Source of the DNA: Sympetrum striolatum
Lineage: Eukaryota > Arthropoda > Insecta > Odonata > Libellulidae
Length of the DNA stretch: 64,000 nucleotides
Direction: 5' to 3'
NCBI GenBank assembly: GCA_947579665.1
Contig: OX388349.1
Span: 20,616,459-20,680,458, forward strand
Shown: in pieces, positions 48,601 through 60,600 of the stretch
Layout: every line of letters starts with the position of its first letter
How positions within the stretch are numbered: position 1 is the first letter of the stretch
The notes under the pieces: generated by a model
What the model was told of the DNA's origin: nothing
The model's input: only the letters and a program-made list of their open reading frames with translations
Databases searched by the model: none
Position numbers and translations under genes: made by a program

Positions 48601-51600
48601 TAAATAATGTTATGCCGAACTCGTTTTGGTCGTTTTCAGCTCAAATTAAAGGTAAATGGATTCATTATTTTTATAAGCTATAATTAAGTTAATAAGAGTG
48701 AAAATATATCAATTGTAAAAACAAAAGTTGAGCAAACAAGGATATAGATATGCCCCGCCGAAGACGTTGTGATCGGTGGGGAAGAGGTATGACACCTTAT
48801 GAAGCATTGTTCTGGGCCTACGGTCGTCATTTTTATCTCAAATTAAAGCTAAATAAATACATTGCTAATTTAGAGAACATAATTTACTTCCAGGCATGGA
48901 TAATGTTTCCTATATTTGGGATAATACATTTTCGAAAACGAAAACCCTTCATTTTCTGGAAAAAATTGTCCATTTTCGAAGATTTGTTTTTTAGAAAGTT
49001 TTGAACGCATGGAGCTGGTTTTGCATTTTTGAAATTTTAACTTGTTTAGAAATATGAAAATAATAAATCTTGTAGAATGCATACTTTAGAAGATATTGAA
49101 CAAAACCTAAAAAAAGACAAGATTTCAACAGTATTTTGGGCATTGCTTATCCTCGCACAGGTGTTTCGCAGCTGCAAAATCATTCACACATAACTGGTAC
49201 AGATTCATACAACATATAAAAATCTCAGCCACACTTGACTTTCTGCAAGGTCAGTTGCATAATTTGATTGGACAAATGGTATCCTAGAGAATTTACAACA
49301 CTCGTACCGTGAAAGAATCTCGGTTTCCAACTGTATGAGAGATTACGAAACTCTACATTCTGAACTCATTTTCTCGTATTTATCTCCAATCTAGAATTTG
49401 TTTTTTGACTTAAGCATTAAATGGGTTTATTTTAACGTTAATTATGGCTGTGGCTATGGCTAATCGAAGATAATGCTATAATAAGCATATTATATGCGGC
49501 TAATTCATTGGATGGATATTTTTAAATAAATAGATCGAATCTTAAAAAAAGCTTAAATAATGTTAGCAAGATGTTGAGCTCATTCAAAAGCAATTTTATA
49601 CCAGGAGAAAATGATGCAGAAATGGGCTTACATTACAGTAATTGCAACTCGTAGATTCACTGTAAGAAATTCCTTGTCTTAATTGTACTTTTTCACCTTT
49701 GTAAATTATATCCAATACTTTTTATGATAAAATAATTCATAGCATAACTTCACAGAAAACGTTTCACTGAGCATTTAGCAACCATGGGTTTTTAAAAGAG
49801 GTAAGCAAGAAGAAATTAAAAAAAAAATAGGCGTCAATTTCTGTTTAGTTTTCCGTGGAATCGCTAGTCTGTGGGTATGTAATATACTATTATAAATTTT
49901 GTGTTATAAGATAAAATGTGTACCTGCGTGTATATGTGTTGATTTACTGATACAAACATAATACATTTACTGTGTAGCATATTGTCCTTTCTTAATACCC
50001 TTAAACTGATCAATTATACTATAACTTCAGAGAGCTAGGTTCGAACTTCGCTACAAGAGAAGCTAAAGTGCCCGAAAATTGTCCAGTGTGCTCTCCTCTT
50101 CATATGCAAGGACCTCCAATGGGTTCTCCTATGCCACCACCTCCATCACCTGAGTAAGTGTGATTTTTATGTTTGTTTTCACCACACACATCTCACATGT
50201 CAGTGGTATCCAGCTAAACGTACGACCCTTGCGCTGTGAAAGAATTCCGGTCCTCAACTGTGTGAGATATCACGAAAATTTATTTTATAAACATTTATTC
50301 TCGTATTAATTTTCAATGTAGGGGTTATGTAATCACTAGTACAGGGTTTCCCAAACTTTTTCTGTAATGGAACACTTTGTAGACCTGAGAAGTTTAACGG
50401 AACACCGTTTAGGTTTTTTATAGTTTTATTTTTAGATTATATTTTACTTGTAAAATTTTAGAAATCATTTAATTAAAACAAATTATTTATTTAGTAATTA
50501 TGCTTAAATATAAAACTATACTATTATAATATAAACATATTGTTTAAATTATTACTTGAAGTAGATAGTAAAAGATCTTTAAATGTATTGCAGTGTATAA
50601 CACCTTTCCAAACCGTCGCGGAACACCTATACAGGTTCAGCGGAAGACTGGTGTTCCGCGGAACATAGTTTGGGAAACCCTGCACTAGTAGAAAGCATCG
50701 AAAAACTACTCACCCCACGAAAACTATCTTAAACTTGGTGTTGTTTATTTATTTCTCTTTTTTATAAACTTAACTTTAAGACCCTTTCTCGTAAACCCAA
50801 CTCAAACCTTTAAGTTGATTAACTAAATTCTGTTTGTAAAATACTATTGGAGTGGACTACATAGAAAAATAATAATTAAAATAAAAAATAAGAAAAAATA
50901 AGAAAACAATAATAAAATAAGATAAAAACAATCTTATAGTGACCCAAAAAATAGTTAAAATCAAATAAGAAACGAAAACAATTAAAAACCAGTTTAAAAT
51001 ATTAACAAGGAACAAGCAGCAATACCCTCTCACCTGCTCTAATAATAATGTAAATTTTAGTTGGTATAATGATATTTTGCAAATTCACATTCCGTGAACA
51101 TGTGAGCTGGGTCACTTCAAGGTGTATATCGCTGATTGGAATGCTTTCCCGGTTCACAGAAATTACCGACCCTTTTGCCCTAAAGTCTATCTTTACTGGT
51201 TGTGTTAGCCCCATTATGGACTATTGCATCCCAATATGGCAATCTGCTACCCCTTCCAACCTCAAAAGGCTCAACCGTCCCTTAAACTTCTTCACCTCAA
51301 TTGTTCGTCTGCGAGTGCCCCACTTTTACAACTGTTCTCGTGATCAAATCCTTTCCTCTCTCGGCATTTCTTCTCTTCCTCATCGTCGCAAATCATTAGA
51401 TTTAAAATTTCTTCACGCAATCTTTAACGACCGTTGCAGAACTACCGACATCCTCCCTTGCTTTTCCCTTCGCGTCCCTTCCCGCCCTTCCCGCAATTCT
51501 AACCTCCTTTACGTACCCCGTTTCCGGCTTTCAATCTCTCAAAGATCAATTTTCTATCAAATCCTTTCAATTCTCTCTTATCCAATAACCCTTCCCTTGA

Positions 51601-54600
51601 ACTGTTTCCCCCCATTAATTCACTCCTTTCGTCCATTCATTAATCTTGCTCTTTAGCTTACTTTGTTGTCTCGAGTTTCGTCCTTTTCATCTTTTTCCCT
51701 CATATCATTTTTTCCCCCCATCATTATTGCTTTTTTCCCGCTTACATCTCCTATTGCAACTTATGATTACTATTTTTTATTATTTTATCTTATTTTTTTC
51801 ACATTTAATTTAAATTCACCCACTAACACCTTTTTTCATTTTATACAAATGTTTGGTTGCATTTCAATGCTGCTTTGTTGATATTTATAAATATGTTTAT
51901 CTCAATTCGTTGTTTTAATATTCATTGTAATTGGTCGAAATGACTGTTAATGAATCAAATTCAAATAAATAAATACATAAGTTTATTTTAGCGGTGCATA
52001 ATACTCTCGTTATATCGGTTTCAGTCTTGTAATGGCCAAGTTATGGAATTTTGGATAACGCACATTACATCATTTGTTATTAAATGTCCCCAAGCGTTGT
52101 TGAGTCACACCGAGAGAGTTTCTATGTTTGAGTGCCAAGAACTACTTCTTGTATCCAATTATTTATTTCGCATTGTTACTATTATAGTTACATTTGCAGA
52201 TAGGCAAAAACTAGATGACAGTGCCCGTGTCATACCATGATTATGAACGGAACACGTATATGGAAGTACACTTAATGCAATGAATGAGAAAATATAATAA
52301 TATTCAACAGTAAAAAAATGCAATAACTTTAAAAAATAATAAAAATATCTATTCTACTATATATTAACATAAATTTTACTATCTATATTATCGTGATTTT
52401 GAAGGATCTTTGAGCGATTAATGCTTTTCTTGTGCAATCTGCAAAATATCATTCTTGAGAAAAAAACATGTAGGGGAAGGTGGGGCAGTATGGAATACTT
52501 AATTTTCTCATATATTTAGGGGTATAAGGAAAGCAAAAAGTTACGATATTATGGAATTAAAATATTACTACAGTGTTAGTGTTTAAAATGTCATATATTT
52601 GGTATTTCAAATTTAGCATTTTGATATTATTTATGGTTTTTCGATAAAGAGGAAACTTCTAAAATTCGTTCTGCCTCACAACCGCGTTTTTAGGTTAACC
52701 AATTCAACGGCGATAGTATTCTAGCCTAATACTGATTAGCCATACGGAAACATAGATTATGATTCAATTAATAAAACGCTATAAGTATTGAAATCTAGAT
52801 GATCAGGCGTTACTTTGTGGAAGGCCATTTAGATAATGAAGAAAAACAATGTAAATTTTCCACACTTTTTGTGAAAAGTGTAGAAAATTTACATTGCTTT
52901 CCTTCATTAGATAAAAGTAATGCTATTCAAAGGAAAGTAATCCAACGAATTACTGCTTACATGTAACAGGAATAGATGCCCAATATTACGAAAACGATTA
53001 CTGAAAATTCAACGTAGTGTTCTGAAACACGAAGGAGCACGGGATGGCAGAAATTGTTGGCACACTAGTCTGGCATGTCAATCCGATGTAATTGAATTGT
53101 TTTTAGTTATTTGATAGCTCTAATTGGGCTGAAAATCCCAAGTATCTCGTTTTGCCATACTACCCTAATTGCATTAAAAAACGTGTTGATAAGTAAATGC
53201 TATTATTCAATTAATGAATTTTTAAATTAAATTGATGTTATTGCATAGCTTATGTACTAAAATTAAATTGTAAATAACTTAGTACGTTCACTATAACTTA
53301 TATAAATTCTGTGAGTTTTTGCATGAATAAGGTACATGTATATATATATAAAAGTAATAGGTAAGTATGTATTAATCAAAATATTAGCACATTTGTGGTA
53401 ATGTTGTAATATTTAATGTATAGTTGTAATTATAATTTGATGTTGGTGTATGTAAATAGACCAAATGAATGTACATTTTTTTATCTTTCATTAGGTAAAT
53501 ATTACTATGACGAGACATCTGTTCACTTTTAGTGTTTTTGTCTGAATGCAATTTTGAACGTTTTACGTCAATAAAATACCATTACCACTGCCATTACAGA
53601 GACATTTCTCCTATTCGCGGTGGTGAGCACGGAGAGCTGGAAGGTTATAGGCAAGCAGATAATTACAACGAGCAAAGACAAATGCCGCCGACTCAATGGA
53701 TATCTCCAGGGCTGTGAGTCTTTCTTACGCACAATATCATCTGCTCTTACTTACAAAACTCTCTGTCTCCTTTTATATGATCTCGGAAGTGATTTTGATC
53801 ACTCAAACATAGCTAATAATGTTAAACTATTTCAGTGACTACACATATGAATACCTATCGCCCCCTGGAGGATATATTTCGAATTATTATTTCTCTCTTG
53901 CGCGTGCAAAACCTGGTGATAAAGTAACACTGCCTGAGTAAGTGCAATAGCATATTTAATATATACATGGTGTCCGAGTTAAACATATAATAATGCATAA
54001 TTTAATTATTTCAGAATTAATTAAGATATATAATAGCGGTTTGATCCGACTGGTATGATAACTCAAAAAGTTTTTTTTTTCGCATAGCTAATACACCTTG
54101 ATTTGTGCACCATTAGTGGTGCAATAGACATCTACCCTGCACTCCACATCTCTCCAAGTGTTTGGCAGCATTGCTGGCATAATGTCTTTTACACTTGATT
54201 GATAAACCCGTACAGTAAAAAATCAAGTGGCATCATGGCTTCTAGGACCGGATATTTTTCCAACATTGAAAGCAAACTCCCGGTTTCTCGAAGGCGCCTG
54301 TCCCATTTCTTGATTGTTACATAAGTAGGAGCATCGTCAGCGTGTTGCAGTCTATACTCACAATAAAAATGATGTCGAATCACAGTAACAATTTTAGCTC
54401 CATGAGAGAAAGCACACAGAACTCTGTGGAATCTCTGCTGAGGAGTCCGCATGGCTACTGTTGGACTTTTTCGTGAACAAGAGAATACGCGCATGCGCAC
54501 GCTGTACCAAATTCCACAAGCAAACAAAACACATTTTGAGTTATCAGGGGTCTAAAAGAGATAGGGTGCCAAACTCGTGACATTTTCACAGAAAATGAGT

Positions 54601-57600
54601 CTCGGGCTTTTCGAAAAACACTCAAGGTCGTTGATTTATGGAGACTTTCAAGAAAAATAAAAAAAACGCTGAAATAATCTAGTATGACTCTTTATATTTC
54701 GGTTTGTTGAAGTTTTTGCGCTCAAGATGAGAATTTACTCATTTAAATCAACAAAATGGTGGACACCATTTTTGGCCAGATTTCTTAAAAAAGTGGGGAA
54801 AACAACTAGATAAACGGCGATGTACTATTAAGTATCTTATACCTCGTCAATCTAAAAGTCTTCTAGATATAGAATCTGAAGAAACTGTTTCAATTTACCT
54901 GCTACCCTCAGATTGCGCTGCGCGGTCCGGCTCAGCAACATAGAATCCCCAAATCAGCTTTCGCTGTCTTTTTGGTGATGTGAAGTCTAACAATCAGCCT
55001 CTTTCGTGTTAAATTCTCTTTAATCGTATTAAAAACTTCTGTGAGTATAGGATAGAAATTTGATACATCTAGTAAACTTTAAAGCTTCTGGTTTTATTGA
55101 AGATAACCGTTGGGACATCATCAGGTAAATTGGTAAGGTGTTTTTTCACAGGATGGCGTAAGATAAAATTTATATATTTAAGATAAAAATTTGATACATC
55201 TAATACACAAAATGGAATTAAACATTAAGAAAAATTTACATTTCACTGAAATTCGTCCATATTTAATTGTAAACGTAATAATACTAATAGCGATGTTTTC
55301 ATCTTTGGTACTGATCGAAAATATGTTTGGCAGAATTGGCGTTGAGAGATATTCACATATGCAGATTTGACCAACTCTTATGTTACTGTCTCGTCTAAGT
55401 CTATTCTAGTCTAAGTCGGGGGTAAGGCTTATATTCGGGTCACTTATACTCGAGTATATTCGGTATATATAATAAGGCAATTTTTCTGGCTTGCCAGCTT
55501 GTACCCTCTAACTGAAACGCGAATCTTCCCTGTGACGCTATTCTTTATCACATTCTGTTTCTACTTTTACATTCTCACGACTAAATCAACTAAATATTTC
55601 CAGGCGTAGAAGAGTTCTTGTGACTCGTGAAAAAGCGGAAAAGAAGAAGAAAGAAAAACTTAAACTTGAAGCAGAAATGAAGAGGGATTATATGCAGTAC
55701 AAGAAAGAAAGGTAAAGGCATTGGATTTGGACCTCATTTTCATGGATTTAATTCAAATATCAATTTGTGACAATTTCACTATGTTTAGCCCTCGGTTACA
55801 AGGGGCACGTTTTTCGCGCCAAGTTAAAATTTCATTTCCATCATATTTGTAGGTACCAATTTCAATGCTTTGGAACAGTCGAAATTATTCGCAATTTTCT
55901 CCTAACGGAAATGGGTCAGTCAAATATTATAAGGAGAGGTGCTACTTAAGAAAGTAACGGAGGGTAGTATGCTAGTGAAAAGAATAAGGAAAAGAAATGG
56001 GGTATAGAGTGGTGCTCCATGCCTCGCATGTATGTAAAGGGATTTGAATGTAAAATGTTTTCATTGATTTCATTCCAATCCAATTTTGGGACAATTTTCC
56101 TTAAAATAACGAAGCAGATAAGCTAAATCTGCCCAACATATAAATGATGGTTGATTGGAGAGAAGGAGCTTGTAATGGCAGTTCGTTGTAATGTAAAAGG
56201 CACTAAGTCCATTTCATAGGATTCCTAGTGGATACAAAGAATATTGGAGGGATAGAACCCTTATACCAAAACCATATTGGTGTTCGTTCCTTCTCTACGA
56301 GGAACATCAATCTCATCACCTTTAAGTTGGGTTATGATGTACTCCAAAATATCATAAATATATTTATACTAAAAATGCGATATTCAATGTAATAAATAGG
56401 TGAGCAACAGCATTGTTATGCTCCCGCACGAGTTACCAGGTGAAGGAATAGATGAGGACGTAAGGAGCTGCAGAACAGCTTAGTAGTACTGAATTTGCCA
56501 GATTTTCTGGTCCCAAAGGAGACATTTTTGCAACTAAAAGGGCATGTAAATTGCATATTGATTCTTGAATGTCAGTTTAAACCACAGTCGACATATCTCT
56601 ATCCAAAAATATTAGCTTTAACCGGCCTATAATCATTGACATTCTTCCGTGTTTGGTCGAATTTCCGGAACTTCGAGGCGAAAATTATCACAGAAGATAT
56701 TATTTGAGTTGGAAATAATGTATCTGTAATGTAAACGTAAGTGGGCTTTTTTTGCCGAGTGTAACATTTAGAGAAAAATACAAAAAATAAATAGATACGG
56801 ACAAAATACAAAAAGAAAAAAAATAGCAAAACGAATTAGCCTAGCGTTCACTCAATTTATGGGTTAAAGGTTTAAAAAACTAAAACGGAATTGCAAAATA
56901 GCAACATAAGCAGGACTCGAACCAAGGTTTTCCACTTTCCGGGTGGGATTCTTGTAATTATATGCTTGGGGCATTAATCACACAAGAATAATTTAGTTAT
57001 TTCATGAGCATGTAGTCACTGATCATCAACCAATAATTTCAGTTCAAATGTATCTTTGAGTCACAAGGGGCTGGCTTTTTCGTGCTGTTGAATTTCATGT
57101 CTATGAAGCCAGTTTTAATGTTTTGGAAGACTTGTAAATTATTGGTCATTTTAGTTCCCCGAATTTTCTGCAAATGGAAATTGTGGGTCAAATATTGCAA
57201 ATAAAAGGGCTGATAAAGAAAGTAATTGAGGGTAAAATGAAGCTGAAAAGACTAAAGTCTATGTCTATGTCTATGTAAGAACCCTGCAAGCCGCCTTTCG
57301 GCGTGTGGCAGGGGGTGCAAGCACCTTGACTCTATTTTCCTAAACGGTTGCATTCGCGTATACTTCGCGGAAAAAATGAATTTTTGAAACGATTCGTTCT
57401 AGCATCTATTTCCCTAATCTTTCGGGCAGTATCAGCACGGCCCATATAACAGGGGGGTCGCATTATATCGGTTACATCATCTGAAAACGTAATTTCTCTG
57501 AACTTATTTAATAAATTTATTCTTTGAATTTGTCTTCTATCTTCTAATGATTCCCATCCCGCTTCCTGTAGCATCTGAGTGACACTCGCTGTTTTATTGT

Positions 57601-60600
57601 AGCAATTCTTTACAAATCGTATCGCCTTTCGTTGTACTTTTTCTAAATCCCGAATATGACATTTCTCAGCGGGGTCCCATACACTACATGCATACTCAAG
57701 GTGAGGCCTAAGTAATGCTAAGTAACGTCGCTCGCGAACTGTTTTTTCGCTCTAAATCGCTCTATTTTGAGAAGAAATAGCATAATATTTTATACGATAT
57801 TGAAGTTGTTGGGTAAGGTGTAATAGGGTACACATGATTGGTCTGAAAAGTTTCCGACCATAAAAAGATACAAGACTTATTTTACAAATTATTTTCATTT
57901 GATCGTCAAACAACCACTGCGCGTCAAAAATGGCTGCAGTTTTAATGAGTACCATTCAAAAGATGCGCAAAACGCTTTCCAACCCCAAAACGCACCCAAA
58001 CCTTTCAGACTACACGAAACTATGAAACGATGAAGCATCAATAAAGTTTTTATCATCATTTATAAAAAATGCATTGCCATCGAATTTCAGAGATGCTAGA
58101 GAAAGGAAAAAGAAAGAGGACCCAACCCCAATCCAAGAAGTCGACGAATTGGAAAAGTGCCTAAGCGAGTTCTTGGCCGCTCAGTCTTCCTGGATGACAT
58201 GGCGAGCAGACATGCCCGCGACAGAGCCTGAGAAGAAAGATGGCGACTTGCAGGAACGCATCATACCGTCCGACACGACTCCGTCCGAAGATCAAAGGGT
58301 CCAATCCGAAATGCTCAACACGGAATTCATGTACTACGCCGCTCTGCTGAAGAAGCATTCGCCGAAGGTGAAAGACAAAAATACCAGGAATTGTCTCGCC
58401 ACGTGGGCGAAGAAGTTGTTTGGTCCCGAGTACCACGTGAAAATCGAGTTTCAGGAGAAGAGGAACAGATATCTGATGGCACTCACGATCGGCGTGATGT
58501 GTAAGTATGGTTTCGTGGGAGAATTTTCCTTTTCCCGAGAGATCGGTAGTTGAAAGCAACTATCTTGGGTGCAACTTCGCGTAATTTCTTCATTAACCAG
58601 AAGTAAATCCCACATTAAAACTCATTACTTTGATGCGGGATTTACTACTGTTTTTGCTGAAGATAAATAGAAAAACTTATTCCTACGCTATACCACAAAC
58701 ATTTTTTTATTGTAAGACCATGGTTTCAAACCGTTGTGTCATCATCAGGTAAATGGGTAAGGTGTTTTTGCACCAGATGGCGTGCACCCAAGCATAATTA
58801 ACATTTAAGCATATCTATGTACTAATAGCAACATTAAATTACAGTTTGATATTGATTGGTAGTTTATAAACAAGTTTCTAAATAAAGCGAAGAGTTCATT
58901 ATTTTCACTGCATCGGGCTTTAAATAATAATCACGATCTACTCAAGTTCCTTTGAAACATCACTTATATGGTTATCGATGCAGTTATTTTTTAAAATATA
59001 ACTATCCACAGGAAAATATTTAAAAATCGGACAGAAAGGTAAATATTTGACATAAAAAGAGAAAATAGTCAATTGACCACCAGCCGTCCTTCTAGGTATA
59101 ACACGATGTATCGAATTAGTGTTAGAATAATTTTAATTCGTTCGAATTGAAATTGGGACGGTATCACACAAAATCAAATTTCCGAAAAATTGAAAAATAT
59201 GTAACTTAAAAAATTGTGACGTAAAACGCTGAAAAGTGGTCAAATGACCACCGCGTCCTTCTAATGCATAGTATTACATTGAAACTGCGAAGTTGACCGA
59301 TTTCTTTATCTTCAGCCAACAACCTCCTCAAAATATTCCGTAAAAGTCCTAGACCGGGTCGTCTTGGCGATCCAGATTTCCAGTTGGAACCCGAGACCGT
59401 TGCAAGATGGGAAAAAGACAAACTATGGAACGACGTCCTCATGGGGCTACCGGATCCGGGAGTCCTCGAGAAACCTTGCGGACAACACGGGGACGAGATA
59501 TGTCCGGAGTCCCGAGCAGCAAAATCTGGTTTGGATGGCAAACGTGGTAGTAATACGAAGGAAAAGGATCTCAAGGAGTCTGCCTTGTTGGACAAGGAGT
59601 ACCGATTTCTTCTTTATCTAGCCAAGGAACTCGCAATCAAACTAGAAGATCCTTACGAGAAGACCACTGCAGCGGTCTGGTTGCATGCACTAAGCGGTGT
59701 GGCGGACGATGCGACCGCGGAGAAGTACGCCAGAAGGGAGGAAATGGCGGAAAAATATGGGAAAACAGTTAAAAATTGGCCTTGCCCCTTGAAGAGAGGT
59801 GTTAGGAACGATTATATACAGGTACGGTCCATCTCTCTAATCTTGGTAGATTGCAAATATCCGGCTATAAATGCCCGTTTACACGGCCAATTAAATTGTA
59901 CGTGCTAATAGAGAAATCAATGAAACAGAAAACTGTACCGTACAAATGAATGAGCCAGTGATCGGAAAAATAGATAGCGTTCAATTTTACGTTAATTTTC
60001 TCCAAAATTTTTAGTTTCAGAGCTGCCTGGCGGTAGAAAGATGGAACTTCACTTTTAGCTTGCTTTCTCTTGGCTTCTGGTGAAAACGCCGAGCAGGAGA
60101 AATCTAAAATTCTGGTTATAGATAGATCCACATATTTTTGGTACAGTATAGTTATACAGGCAGCTGCCTACCTATCTATCACCAGAATATCACATTTCTC
60201 CTGCTAGGCGTTTTCGCGAGAAAAAAAATAATCTCCGGAACTTTTTTAACGTAGTAGTATAAGCTTAGCTTGGCAGAATGTTCAGAAAAAATGGTAATTT
60301 ATATTCATTCATCATTCCTTGTTGGTTAAGCGTAACTTTTCTTAAAAAAATTTGCGTTCTGGTTTTAGATTATTTCTACTTTGAATCTTTCATCTTTAGG
60401 CTCTTTTACCATACTTGCTGGAATCCAGATTAGATGCACCATTCCTGCGAGGACCACCTGATAACGGAGACGGTGGGCCATTGTTGAATCTGAAGCGTTT
60501 TGTCCCTTGGTCTACCCTAGGCCACATAAATTTGTCTCCTACTTCCACCTTAGCAGACAAGTTCCTTTTCAAACAGCCCGTTCCCAAAGAAGGAGCATTT

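Larger units (their letters stand above)
50154..53599. other. Intron 15
   Basis: The longest intron (3.4 kb). It contains a hAT-type MITE (50,342-50,682), a non-LTR remnant (51,060-51,976), a hairpin (52,835-52,908) and a TA microsatellite near 53,337-53,351. Confidence 0.75.
55712..58090. other. Intron 18
   Basis: A 2.4-kb intron with one copy of a dispersed repeat (56,325-56,580) and the minus-strand non-LTR remnant (57,253-57,760). Confidence 0.75.

Noticed and set aside
48750..48790. Possible extra exon ATGCCCCGCCGAAGACG... followed by GTATGA in intron 14
   Set aside because: Entered from exon 14 in phase 2, both possible acceptors give an in-frame stop within a few codons. As an alternative first exon it would end in phase 1 and not join the phase-2 exons.
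58161..58559. 132-codon minus-strand frame over exon 19
   Set aside because: Antisense shadow of a well-supported coding exon whose frame joins its neighbours on both sides.
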